Below, piece after piece: positions 41,819 to 50,315 of a DNA stretch of 64,000 bases (within the stretch, counting starts at the first letter, position 1; each line of letters opens with the position of its first letter). This stretch comes from Candidatus Woesearchaeota archaeon (GTDB taxonomy: Archaea; Nanobdellota; Nanobdellia; Woesearchaeales; ARS49). The position numbers and the translations under genes were made by a program. The stretch is from the NCBI GenBank assembly GCA_019322895.1, contig JAHWHZ010000001.1:620001-684000 (forward strand). The letters are read 5' to 3'. The notes under the pieces were generated by a model. The model did no database searches. It was not told the origin of the DNA and worked only from the letters and a program-made list of their open reading frames with translations.

Positions 41819-43021
41819 ATGATGGAAGCATTAACTATACTTACGTCGATTTCAGCTGTCCTGCTTATTGGCATTATCTTTTCTATAATTGCTACCAAGC
41901 TTAAGATTCCTGAGATTCTTGTCTTGATTGTGGCGGGCATCATTCTTGGTTTTATTCAGTATCATGGTGAGCAGCTGATACAGTTTCCTAACATGTTCCT
42001 TACTTCAGTGAGTTTGCTTGCCTTGGCTTTGATTGTCTTTGACAGTGCTTCAAAATTAAGATTAAAAGAGCTTGACGTATTGTCTCTCAAGGCACTCAAG
42101 TTTGTGGGCATCTTTACCCTGCTCAGTTTGGTCATTTTCACGATTGCGGCAAAGCTTTTCCTGGGCATTCCTCTTGTGCTTGCTCTTTTGTTTGTTACAA
42201 TAAATCTAGGAACATCTCCTGATGTCGTGCTTTCGCTTTTGAAGGAGACTAAGCATAAGATAATGGGTTTTCTCAAGCTTGAGTCTGTCTTTAATACTCC
42301 ATTGAATGTCTTATTGCCGTTTATCATCATTGATTTTGTGCAGGGACAGTCAGAGATAAGCAATGCAGTGAGTTTGATTGTTCCTTTTCTGACAAAGTTT
42401 GTTGTGGGCATTGGAGCAGGAATATTTGTCGGCGTTATCTTGTTCAAGATAATGCAGAAAAGATATTCTCCATTGTATTCTCCTCTTGCAGTCATCATTG
42501 CTTCTTTGCTCGCTTATGTCTTGGCAGAGAACCTGCGCGGCAATGGCGTATTAGCAGTCATTACATTAGGAATCTTCTTTGGAAATGTCTATGTCAAGGA
42601 AAAGGTGGCATTATTGTCTGTTGAGTCTGTGCTTACAAAAGCATTTTTCATATTTGTCTTCATACTTTTGGGCCTGACAATCAAGCTGCCTTTTACAGCA
42701 GAGTTTTTCATAAGATCTCTTGTATTGTTTGCAGCATATCTGCTGATAAGGTTCCTTGCAGTTGTCATCAGCTTCAGGAAAGAGAAACTCAAGCCAAGAG
42801 AGCTTGCTTTCATCACCCTTAACGCGCCTAAAGGAATATCAACTGCTGCAGTCGTGTTCCTGCTGGCTATATATGATGTTCCTGGAACAATCTATTACAT
42901 TCCTGGCATAAGCATTGTCCTTGATGTCACTCTTGCATTCATTTTGTATTCTATCCTATTGTCAACCGTTGTGTGTTCATTGAAGGACAAGTTCATTGTT
43001 CCTAGAACTGTGAAAAAATGA
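41819..43021 (+). CDS. Cation:proton antiporter (CPA family)
   Basis: A 400-residue membrane protein with about 12 helices. IPEILVLIVAGIILGF and LFVTINLGTSPDVVLSLL are typical of Na+/H+ or K+/H+ exchangers. It lacks RCK/TrkA regulatory domains. AGAGGTAATG precedes the ATG, so a GAGGT ribosome binding site is likely. The stop overlaps the next start (ATGA). Confidence 0.85.
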   Translation: MMEALTILTSISAVLLIGIIFSIIATKLKIPEILVLIVAGIILGFIQYHGEQLIQFPNMFLTSVSLLALALIVFDSASKLRLKELDVLSLKALKFVGIFTLLSLVIFTIAAKLFLGIPLVLALLFVTINLGTSPDVVLSLLKETKHKIMGFLKLESVFNTPLNVLLPFIIIDFVQGQSEISNAVSLIVPFLTKFVVGIGAGIFVGVILFKIMQKRYSPLYSPLAVIIASLLAYVLAENLRGNGVLAVITLGIFFGNVYVKEKVALLSVESVLTKAFFIFVFILLGLTIKLPFTAEFFIRSLVLFAAYLLIRFLAVVISFRKEKLKPRELAFITLNAPKGISTAAVVFLLAIYDVPGTIYYIPGISIVLDVTLAFILYSILLSTVVCSLKDKFIVPRTVKK

Positions 43022-43791
43022 AGATTCTTGTTGGTCCTGCAGGCATTGGCAGTCCTGCAGTAAAGGGTTTAGAAGAGATTAAGAAAGCTGGCTTTACTTG
43101 CGCAGAAGTTGCTTTTACGCATTCTATCTATATGAAGAACAACAAGACTGCTAAAGAGATTGGTGCTGTTGCAAAAAGATTGAATATTGACTTGAGTATT
43201 CACTGCCCGTATTACATCAATCTTATCTCTGCAGACAAGATGAAGATAGGCGCTTCAAAGAAAAGGATTGTCACAAGCGCAGAAAGAGGGCATTATCTTG
43301 GCGCAAAATACATTGTTTTTCATGCAGGATATTATGGAAAGTTCTCTAAAGAAGAGGCATACGAAGGTGTGAAAGAAGCGATTGAGGATATGCAGGATTT
43401 TATCAAGGAAAAAAAGTGGAAAGTCAAGCTCGCCCCCGAAGTGATGGGAAAGGATTCTTCTTTTGGAACAATTGATGAATTATATGATTTGCACAAGGAT
43501 ACTGGCTGTGCTGTGTGTGTTGATTTTGCACACTTGAAAGCACACTATCGGGGCAAGATAGATTACAAGCATGTTTTTGAAACAATGAAGAAATTTAAGT
43601 TCAAGCCTCTTACAGCGCATATCTCTGGCATTGAGTGGGGTCCTAAAGGAGAAAGAAAGCATTTGCCAACCCCTACAAAAGACATAAAGGAATTATTGAA
43701 CTGGGTCAAGAAATATAAGTTTGACATCCGGATAATTAATGAGAGTCCAGACCCTTTCGGAGATTCTCTGAAAACATTGCAGCTTCTTTGA
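43018..43791 (+). CDS. nfo: Endonuclease IV-type AP endonuclease
   Basis: A TIM-barrel enzyme that cuts DNA at abasic sites. The 257-residue protein shows SIHCPYYINL, FHAGYYGK, LAPEVMGKDSSFGT, CVDFAHLKAHYR and HISGIEWGPKGERKH, carrying the His, Glu and Asp ligands of the zinc cluster. Coupled to the antiporter gene by ATGA. Confidence 0.9.
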   Translation: MKILVGPAGIGSPAVKGLEEIKKAGFTCAEVAFTHSIYMKNNKTAKEIGAVAKRLNIDLSIHCPYYINLISADKMKIGASKKRIVTSAERGHYLGAKYIVFHAGYYGKFSKEEAYEGVKEAIEDMQDFIKEKKWKVKLAPEVMGKDSSFGTIDELYDLHKDTGCAVCVDFAHLKAHYRGKIDYKHVFETMKKFKFKPLTAHISGIEWGPKGERKHLPTPTKDIKELLNWVKKYKFDIRIINESPDPFGDSLKTLQLL

Positions 43792-43841
43792 ATCATTAGC
43801 TTTATATATCAGAACTGCATATTCTGCATTGGTGGGTATGA

Positions 43842-44396
43842 ATGAGCAAAAAGATTCCAGAAACTCCTTTTGAAACTTATTTGCAGGAAGCCCGTTATTT
43901 TGATATAGACCATTTTCTTCGCAGGCATAAAGATAGAGGATTCTTGGTAAGCCACGGTCCTGTGCCAACAGGCGCAGACAATATTGAGCAGACACAGGCA
44001 GTTATTTCTCCTTTTGCAAAGACCTATACTGGAAGCATTGATGAAGTGCTTATCAGCAAGCATATAGACGGCAGCGTGGTCTATGAGATTCCATTGGATG
44101 AGCTTAGAAAACCAGGAATGATGGGCATCTTGCCGGTCGGCAGGCAAAAGAGTCTTCCGATATGCATAAATAATCCTTGTGTTTCAGATTTTCATGGTTT
44201 TTTTAGGCTTAAGAGAGAGCAGCTTTATTATGTTGATGACGACTCTACGCACGGCACGATATTGAATGGCCAGCTTGCTCCTTCAAAACAGAAAGTTGCT
44301 GTTGAGTCTGGATGCCAGATAATCATTGCAAAGAGCATTCCATTTACCTATTATGGTGATAAGGAATTCTGCGATGTCTGCTATAAATTGAAATGA
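43842..44396 (+). CDS. FHA-domain protein
   Basis: The C-terminal half (about residues 100-175) reads PVGRQKSLPICINNPCVSDF, H after it, and DSTHGTILNG, the phosphopeptide-binding motifs of an FHA domain (GR, SxxH, NG). The N-terminal 95 residues are unknown. FHA proteins bind phosphothreonine, so a Ser/Thr kinase should exist elsewhere in the genome. GGTGGGT precedes the start. Confidence 0.75.
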   Translation: MSKKIPETPFETYLQEARYFDIDHFLRRHKDRGFLVSHGPVPTGADNIEQTQAVISPFAKTYTGSIDEVLISKHIDGSVVYEIPLDELRKPGMMGILPVGRQKSLPICINNPCVSDFHGFFRLKREQLYYVDDDSTHGTILNGQLAPSKQKVAVESGCQIIIAKSIPFTYYGDKEFCDVCYKLK

Positions 44397-44426
44397 TTTA
44401 TATACTTCTGCCTTATTCTACACTGC

Positions 44427-44813
44427 ATGAAAACAGTCATATTAGATACTGATTTTTTGATTCACTGCGCTAGTTTTAAGATTGATTATGTTGAGGAACT
44501 GAAGAGGATCCTTGAAAGCCATAAGGCATTCATCATAGACAAGACAATTGATGAGCTGAATTCTATCATAGAGAAAAAGAAAGGTAAAGCAAAAGCAGCG
44601 GCAAAACTTGCCAAAGCAATATTGAAAGCCAAGAAAATACCCAAGATAAAGACAAAAAAAGACAAGATTGTTGATGAGTTGATTCTTGAAAAGATAAGAA
44701 AAGATTTTATTATAGCTACAATGGATGCTGAATTAAAAAGAAAATTGAAGAAAAAAGGTATTCCTGTAGTTGTTATAAGACAGAAGAAATACTTAAAACT
44801 AATTTCTTACTAA
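44427..44813 (+). CDS. PIN-domain nuclease, Fcf1/UPF0278-like
   Basis: The 128-residue protein starts VILDTDFLIHC (first metal Asp) and has IDKTIDELNSI and FIIATMDAELKRKLKKKG (later Asp). It resembles PIN nucleases of rRNA processing rather than VapC toxins. No antitoxin-like gene is adjacent. TTATATACTTC (44398-44408) is its promoter. Confidence 0.8.
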   Translation: MKTVILDTDFLIHCASFKIDYVEELKRILESHKAFIIDKTIDELNSIIEKKKGKAKAAAKLAKAILKAKKIPKIKTKKDKIVDELILEKIRKDFIIATMDAELKRKLKKKGIPVVVIRQKKYLKLISY

Positions 44814-44878
44814 ACAGTTGTAAAATGCGCAATCTTTTTAAAGGGTCTCCTGTTTTTTAAGTCATTGAGTGAGGCAAA

Positions 44879-46609
44879 ATGAGTAGAGCAAAAGGTAAGT
44901 GTTATCTGTTGAAAGTTGAAGATCCTGAAAATATCTACAAGATGGCGGGTTTTATCAAGCGCGCGCCGCAATCACAGATAGTTGCATTAGATACAAATAT
45001 TGTTCCTACTATAAGCAACCGTGATTTAAGAGATACAACTACTGCGCACCTGAAACAGATTCTTAATTTCACTAGTGTACTGAAAAACTGTGTCCGCTAT
45101 AATGATCCTTCCAAATTTATAATTACAAAAGATGTCAGGCAGGAGATAGATACTTCTTTGGACTTTTATGTTAGTGATGCTTTTGTTACAGAAGCCCATG
45201 CTGGCATAAAATCTAAAGCAGTGCTTAAAGAAATGTTAACTGCTTACAGGGAATTGCGCGAGGCGCTTCACCAGCGTCTTGATGGTTATGACAAGGCAGA
45301 TGCATTCTATACGCCTGTAAAAGATATTGTAAGAAAACTGGTGCAGGACATTCCAAGACTGAAAAAAGACAAAAGAAACGGCGAGAACGAAGTAGATGAA
45401 AAAATGGTTGCATATGCTTTTGCACAGGCAATCAAGCAAGATGAAGGGTTGTGCATACTGTCAAATGATTCAGATGTAGTCAAGATAACACAAGCATTGT
45501 TTTGCGCACTGACTGCAAGGAATACTGTCGGCGGAAATGCTGCTGGCGAGGATTATATTACAAAAAGCGCAAAAACCCTCAGGACAAAGAATGTTGAAGT
45601 GCGGTATTTTGATGAGGAAAAACAGTTGTTTACTGACGAATTTAATGGGCGGACAGATTTCACAGTGGGAGAGCACTGGCAGCCTCTTGCAGGGCTTGAT
45701 TATAGCACTCGCGATTTAGAGGATTTGATAAAATTCATCAAGCTTAAGGTTCTTGATATTGAAAGAGAGTTAGGAAACGGCAAGGTTCTTGCAGCAGACA
45801 TACAAATACAAAAAGAGCTGGATGAAGAAAAAGCAGCTGCACAGCCAGCACCTGCGCCGGCTAAAAATCTCACACCTGCTCCTGAAGATGATGCAAAACC
45901 TGAAGAAAAAGATACTCAGGACATCACAGAAGTTGTGGAAAGGATGTATCAAAGATTAAAAATAAATCCAGATGATTTGAAATCTGCAGAGCAGGAAAAA
46001 ATAAACGAGATTGTTGAAGCATATGAAGATATTTTGAAGTTATACGAGCATACAGGCATTGACACTGCTGAAATAAAGCAGGAGCTTGTTGAAATCAAGA
46101 AAAAAAGCCCGAAATACCAGCTGGATTTGCTTGCAGAAGAATATGCACAGGTTGAACAGCGTATACAAGACATGCAGCAAGATCCTGAGCACATGAGAGA
46201 TCCTTCAAAGCGTAATCTAATGACTACATGGTATGCTGAATTAGACAGTTTAGACAGGCAAAAAGTAGAATATAAGCAAAGGATTGAAAGCGGCCCAACA
46301 GGGCCAGTGCCGCCTGCACCTCCTGCAGGAGAGATAAATTCTCTAGATGATTTGTCTCCAGAAGCAAAAGCAGCATATGATGCTTTTGATAAAAAAGGAA
46401 TAATTATATCTAAGGATGGTGCCTGGGTTACAAAACAAGAGATTGCAGACGCAATGGATTATTCTTTGGCAACTGTAGCAAATAAGATTGCTGAGATATC
46501 TAATATAGATGTTAAAACCAAGTCAGGAGAGAAAGGAAAAAAATATTACAACATCATGCTGAAGCATATCCAGGGTTTGCTGCCAAAGAAAAAAGGAAGA
46601 AGAAAATAG
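44879..46609 (+). CDS. Large PIN-like protein with coiled coil and winged helix
   Basis: 576 residues. The N-terminal domain has IVALDTNIVPTISNRDL (metal Asp), EVDEKMVAYAFAQAI and CILSNDSDVVKI, matching a PIN-like nuclease. A Pro/Ala-rich linker (about 320-345), coiled-coil middle part and C-terminal winged helix (EIADAMDYSLATVANKIAEI) follow. The nuclease plus DNA/RNA-binding layout suggests targeted RNA processing or a defence role; neither is proven. It starts 65 bases after the previous PIN gene. Confidence 0.65.
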   Translation: MSRAKGKCYLLKVEDPENIYKMAGFIKRAPQSQIVALDTNIVPTISNRDLRDTTTAHLKQILNFTSVLKNCVRYNDPSKFIITKDVRQEIDTSLDFYVSDAFVTEAHAGIKSKAVLKEMLTAYRELREALHQRLDGYDKADAFYTPVKDIVRKLVQDIPRLKKDKRNGENEVDEKMVAYAFAQAIKQDEGLCILSNDSDVVKITQALFCALTARNTVGGNAAGEDYITKSAKTLRTKNVEVRYFDEEKQLFTDEFNGRTDFTVGEHWQPLAGLDYSTRDLEDLIKFIKLKVLDIERELGNGKVLAADIQIQKELDEEKAAAQPAPAPAKNLTPAPEDDAKPEEKDTQDITEVVERMYQRLKINPDDLKSAEQEKINEIVEAYEDILKLYEHTGIDTAEIKQELVEIKKKSPKYQLDLLAEEYAQVEQRIQDMQQDPEHMRDPSKRNLMTTWYAELDSLDRQKVEYKQRIESGPTGPVPPAPPAGEINSLDDLSPEAKAAYDAFDKKGIIISKDGAWVTKQEIADAMDYSLATVANKIAEISNIDVKTKSGEKGKKYYNIMLKHIQGLLPKKKGRRK

Positions 46610-46765
46610 CAACCAACACAAAAATCAAATTTTTGTGAGGCTCACAAATTGTAAAAACAATTTGCGAAACCTTTTTAAACCCCTTCTTATTCTTCCAGTA
46701 CTAGTGAGATACAGGGGGTTTCTAAAAAATGCCTTCCTGTGTTGATGTAGGCGAGGATAAAAAAA

Positions 46766-47365
46766 ATGTTTTACAAAATAAAGCTAAAAGACCATATACG
46801 GGTTGCTCCAAGATATTTTGAGCTGGACGTGAAAGATGCAGTGCTGAAGTCAGTCAAGCTGAAATATGACGGCCTGACAACAGCAGAGCTTGGGTTTGTC
46901 ATTGATGTGGTCGGCGTGGGCGACATCGGAGAAGGTGTCATAATCCCCGGAGACGGCGCAAGCTATTATGAGACAACTTTTGAGGTTATTACATACAAGC
47001 CAGAACTGCAGGAAGTTGTTATGGGAAGGATAAAGGATATCGCTGATTTTGGGGCATTTCTTACAATGGGTCCTATTGACGGCATGATTCACATCAGCCA
47101 GACAATGGATGACTTTGTGAGCTTTGCAAAAGACAAGGTCTTGACAGGAAGAGACAGCAAGAAAATCCTGAAAGTAGGAGACCTTTGCAGGGCAAGAGTT
47201 ATTGCAGTCTCATTCAAGGACATAACCAATCCAAAGATAGGCTTGACGATGAGGCAGCAGGGCCTTGGAAAGCTTGAGTGGATTGAGGAAGAAGAGAAAG
47301 AAAAAGAAAAGCCTGCAAAACAAGAAAAAAAGACTGTCAAGAAGGCAGCAGGTAAGAAAAAATGA
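46766..47365 (+). CDS. rpo7: RNA polymerase subunit Rpo7 (RpoE')
   Basis: The stalk subunit. N-terminal RNP domain (MFYKIKLKDHIRVAPRYF) and S1 domain (MGRIKDIADFGAFLTMGPID) are complete; 199 residues with a Lys/Glu-rich tail. Promoter CTTTTTAAACCCC lies at about 46671-46683, so there is a leader of roughly 65 bases. The next gene overlaps by ATGA. Confidence 0.95.
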   Translation: MFYKIKLKDHIRVAPRYFELDVKDAVLKSVKLKYDGLTTAELGFVIDVVGVGDIGEGVIIPGDGASYYETTFEVITYKPELQEVVMGRIKDIADFGAFLTMGPIDGMIHISQTMDDFVSFAKDKVLTGRDSKKILKVGDLCRARVIAVSFKDITNPKIGLTMRQQGLGKLEWIEEEEKEKEKPAKQEKKTVKKAAGKKK

Positions 47366-47547
47366 AAAAGAAAGCTTGCAAGAACTGCAAAATCTTTGTA
47401 GAAGGGGATGAATGCCCTGTTTGCAAAGGAACTCAGTTTGTCACAAACTGGAAAGGAAGACTTTTCATAATGGACGCTAATAAATCAGCGATCGCTAAAA
47501 AAACAGGTGCGAAAGTTAAAGGAGAATATGCAATAAAAGTGACTTAA
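47362..47547 (+). CDS. spt4: Transcription elongation factor Spt4 (RpoE'')
   Basis: 61 residues with the zinc finger CKNC...CPVC and the core FVTNWKGRLFIMDANKS. Spt4 pairs with Spt5 to aid elongation. The position between rpo7 and eS24 is the standard archaeal order. Confidence 0.95.
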   Translation: MKKKACKNCKIFVEGDECPVCKGTQFVTNWKGRLFIMDANKSAIAKKTGAKVKGEYAIKVT

Positions 47548-47548
47548 A

Positions 47549-48031
47549 ATGAAGATAGATATAAAAAACAAAAAGGAAAATCCGTTATTGTCAAGGATTG
47601 AGGTATCTGGCATAATTGCTTTTGACGGCGCAACGCCTTCAAATGAGCAGGTGAGCCAGGGTATTGCAGCGCAGATGAAGGTAGATGTTTCTGTTGTAAA
47701 GATGAAGAATATCCGCACAAGCATGGGTTCTCATCAGGCAGAATTCCTTGCTTTTGTCTACAATACAAAAGCAGACCTGGACAAGATTGAGCCAAAGCCA
47801 AAGAAGCAAGTAGAGAAAGAGCAGAAAAAGGCAGAAGCTGCCAAGAAAGCTGCTGAAGCTCCTAAGGAAGAGGCAAAGCCTGAGGAAAAGAAAGAAGAAG
47901 CTAAACCTGAAGAGAAAAAAGAAGCTCCTAAAGAAGAGAATAAAGAAACTGCTCCTGAAAAAAAGGAAGAAGCCAAGCCTGAAGAGAAAAAAGAAGCTAA
48001 GCCAGAAGAAAAGAAAGAAGGTGCTGAATAA
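47549..48031 (+). CDS. rps24e: Ribosomal protein eS24 with long charged tail
   Basis: Residues 1-90 are eS24 (KENPLLSRIEVSGIIAFDG; IRTSMGSHQAEFLAFVY). The last 65 or so residues are a Lys/Glu/Ala/Pro tail built of repeated EEAKPEEKKE-like units, absent from usual eS24. The tail is similar in composition to that after the amber codon in uL10. Its stop overlaps the eS31 start by one base. Confidence 0.93.
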   Translation: MKIDIKNKKENPLLSRIEVSGIIAFDGATPSNEQVSQGIAAQMKVDVSVVKMKNIRTSMGSHQAEFLAFVYNTKADLDKIEPKPKKQVEKEQKKAEAAKKAAEAPKEEAKPEEKKEEAKPEEKKEAPKEENKETAPEKKEEAKPEEKKEAKPEEKKEGAE

Positions 48032-48243
48032 TGGGAGAAAAAAAGCCGAGAAGAAAAAGAAAGCCGATAAAAACAGCTGATTTCTTTGAGAAGAAAGGTG
48101 ATTCTTTGGATAGAAAACGAAAGTCCTGCCCAAAATGCGGCCAAGGTTTTTTTATGGCTAAGCATTCAAATAGATGGACTTGCGGCAAGTGTAGCTATTG
48201 TGAATTTATTTCAGAAGAAAAATCAAAAGAAAATAAAAAGTAA
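48031..48243 (+). CDS. rps27ae: Ribosomal protein eS31 (S27ae)
   Basis: 70 residues with KSCPKCGQGFFMAKHSNRW and TCGKCSYCEF, the zinc ribbon of eS31, without ubiquitin. Last gene of the rpo7-spt4-eS24-eS31 operon. Confidence 0.95.
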   Translation: MGEKKPRRKRKPIKTADFFEKKGDSLDRKRKSCPKCGQGFFMAKHSNRWTCGKCSYCEFISEEKSKENKK

Positions 48244-48301
48244 TGAACTCACTGGACATTTCCGCAAAGTTTCCGGATTTCTATAGTCGATACATGCTAG
48301 T

Positions 48302-48341
48302 CAAAAAGCCACTGGACATACATTCGCAGACTATTTAAAGA
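48302..48341 (+). repeat. Dispersed 41-base repeat, copy B
   Basis: Matches 32903-32945 (opposite strand). It lies between eS31 and the LAGLIDADG gene, in a 276-base gap. A partial echo, CACTGGACATTTCCGCA, lies just upstream at about 48248. Confidence 0.55.
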
Positions 48342-48455
48342 CAATTTCTCAAATACCATGAAAAGAGAACACGCAGAACTGCCAAATAATGATTTTCGGT
48401 CTGCGACACAAAAATCAATTATGCATTTCTGCTCAGGCGTTCCCTTTTCCCGAAA

Positions 48456-48492
48456 AGCGAGACTTCCTATAAACTTGAGGAAGTCTCACGCT
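48456..48492 (+). other. Hairpin before the LAGLIDADG gene
   Basis: AGCG-AGACTTCCT pairs with AGGAAGTCT-CACGCT: a perfect 10-bp stem (48459-48468 with 48478-48487), extended by four pairs past one bulged A. It could be a terminator for the ribosomal operon (no long T-run follows) or a regulatory site, 30 bases before the ATG. Confidence 0.45.
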
Positions 48493-48519
48493 AGATGAGG
48501 TTTTCCCGGAGAAATTAAA

Positions 48520-49740
48520 ATGAGTACAAATCAAATTAACATCACAGATTTTCCGCCAAAGAAAATTTATGTCTTTTTCAATAAAAAAATGAGAACCAAA
48601 CTTGTTAGTGATGCAAAAAAAGCTTTACAAATTAGCAAAGATTTTGACTTAGCTAATTGGTTAAATAAAAAGTCAGGAAAATACGAGTTGAATACGCAAT
48701 TCAATGGGGGAGACATAAATAATTGGCTTGCAGGGAAAAAAACAGACATCAGAACTAAAATGGTTCATCCGAAATATATGCCATTATGGGTTATTCTAGA
48801 ATTATCTAAGATAACAGGAATTTCTTCAGGCAAACTAAACAAAAATGTTATCTCTTATAGATCTGGAGGAAGAGGTAATTGGGTATATAATCCAAGATTG
48901 CCGATAAAGGTAACTCCTGAATTTGAAAGCTTAATTTTTCATCTTTTCGGTGATGGTTGTGCAGGCAATTTTACACCTTCTTATTTTCAAAAGAATAGGG
49001 AGGCTAATCAACAATTTTTACGAAAACTGACGACCTGTTTTGGAGATTTCTCTGTAACGCGTTACAGAAATAAATGGCAGATTAGATTCCCTAAAGCAGT
49101 TACAGACATATTAACTCATTTTTATAAAATTGAATCTTATCATTCAGACAAAATAAAAATCCCTTCAAAAATTTATCAGTCTAGTAAATTGAATAAATTG
49201 GCTTGCATTACTGCATTTATCCTTGACGAAGGCAATATTCGTGATTTAATCAATATATCAAGTAAAAATAAAAAATTTCTGGCCGAGTTAAAAGGGTTAA
49301 TAGAAAGTTGCGGATATGCCTGTCGATCAATAAAACCGCATAAACCATCCAATACGTTTTATCTGAATTTATCTAATAAGTCCATAGAACGATTTTATCA
49401 AGATTATATTGATTTGATTAAACAGTTTCCTTGCTGTGGTCTAGCTAATAAGCATAAATCTTTAGTTTACATCATTTCCAGACGCAAAAACAAGTCAGAT
49501 ATCAAAGATATAGATGGCGCGATATTAAACCTATTAAAAAAGAATAAATTAACAACTATGAAAATCGCGCAAATTTTAGGGTTTGCTAATTGCACAATTC
49601 TTCATCATCTAGAGAAATTTCATGCAAAGGGAGTTATAGAAAGAATTCGCAAAGAAAGAAGTTTTATTTGGTCTGTAGCTAGGGTGAGGGAAAAGAGAGT
49701 AAAAATTGATTCTAGATGCGGTTTAAGAGGTTTTGGTTAA
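48520..49740 (+). CDS. Free-standing LAGLIDADG protein with C-terminal winged helix
   Basis: The 406-residue protein has two LAGLIDADG-like motifs: SLIFHLFGDGCAGN (D145) and ITAFILDEGNI (D236, E237). The C-terminal 75 residues form a winged helix (IDGAILNLLKKNKLTTMKIA, then FANCTILHHLEKFHAKGVIE). A homing endonuclease or, like WhiA of bacteria, a domesticated LAGLIDADG-HTH regulator are both possible. It is not inside another gene and no intron or intein ends are visible. The promoter may be in the 276-base gap. Confidence 0.75.
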   Translation: MSTNQINITDFPPKKIYVFFNKKMRTKLVSDAKKALQISKDFDLANWLNKKSGKYELNTQFNGGDINNWLAGKKTDIRTKMVHPKYMPLWVILELSKITGISSGKLNKNVISYRSGGRGNWVYNPRLPIKVTPEFESLIFHLFGDGCAGNFTPSYFQKNREANQQFLRKLTTCFGDFSVTRYRNKWQIRFPKAVTDILTHFYKIESYHSDKIKIPSKIYQSSKLNKLACITAFILDEGNIRDLINISSKNKKFLAELKGLIESCGYACRSIKPHKPSNTFYLNLSNKSIERFYQDYIDLIKQFPCCGLANKHKSLVYIISRRKNKSDIKDIDGAILNLLKKNKLTTMKIAQILGFANCTILHHLEKFHAKGVIERIRKERSFIWSVARVREKRVKIDSRCGLRGFG

Positions 49741-49786
49741 TGAAAGCACAGAATAATTTATATATAAACAAAAAAAACACAATTAT

Positions 49787-50275
49787 ATGGAGGAAGTGAT
49801 TATTTGTTTAGGAAATGTGTTCTATACACCCAAGACGATTGAAGATATGCGGCTCAGAGCAGAAAAATCTGTTGAAATATATAAAAGAAAGAACAGAAAA
49901 ATAATTTTTACAGGGGGATTCAAAACAAGAAAAGATTTGTCCGAAGCGAAATTTATGTTGAATATCGCTTTAAAAATGGGCGTTCGCAGAAAAGACGTCA
50001 TTCTTGAAGAAAAAGCAAATACCACTATTGGAAATGCAGTTTATTGCAAGAAAATTATGGAAAAAAAAGGATTCAAATCAGCCGTCGTGGTCACAGCGCC
50101 GCATCATTTAAGAAGAGCAAAATACATTTTTAAAAAAGTTATGCCCTGCAAGAAATTAAGTTTTGAAAGATGTAAGAGTAATCTTGGTTTTTTTGAATCA
50201 ATTCGATATTACTTTGGCGAAAGGTATACTTTATTAAAGCTAAAAATTAAAGGAATAGATTTTTCAGAAGTGTAA
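49787..50275 (+). CDS. DUF218 (YdcF/SanA-like) protein
   Basis: 162 residues. ICLGNVFYTPKTIEDMRLRA, KIIFTGG, EEKANTTIGNAVYC and VVVTAPHHLRRAKYIFKK are DUF218 motifs. No membrane helix, unlike SanA. The family may act on envelope precursors; substrate unknown. TTTATATATAAAC upstream (49757-49769) is the promoter. Confidence 0.85.
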   Translation: MEEVIICLGNVFYTPKTIEDMRLRAEKSVEIYKRKNRKIIFTGGFKTRKDLSEAKFMLNIALKMGVRRKDVILEEKANTTIGNAVYCKKIMEKKGFKSAVVVTAPHHLRRAKYIFKKVMPCKKLSFERCKSNLGFFESIRYYFGERYTLLKLKIKGIDFSEV

Positions 50276-50315
50276 GAAAAGAGTTATGAAATCTGCAGTA
50301 AAAAGAATTCTATTT

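Noticed and set aside
44427..44813. VapC toxin of a toxin-antitoxin pair
   Set aside because: No small antitoxin gene is adjacent; the sequence is closer to Fcf1-like PIN proteins.
46729..46830. Short frame starting at the ATG at 46729 before rpo7
   Set aside because: It ends inside rpo7 and has no coding character; the stretch is the rpo7 leader.
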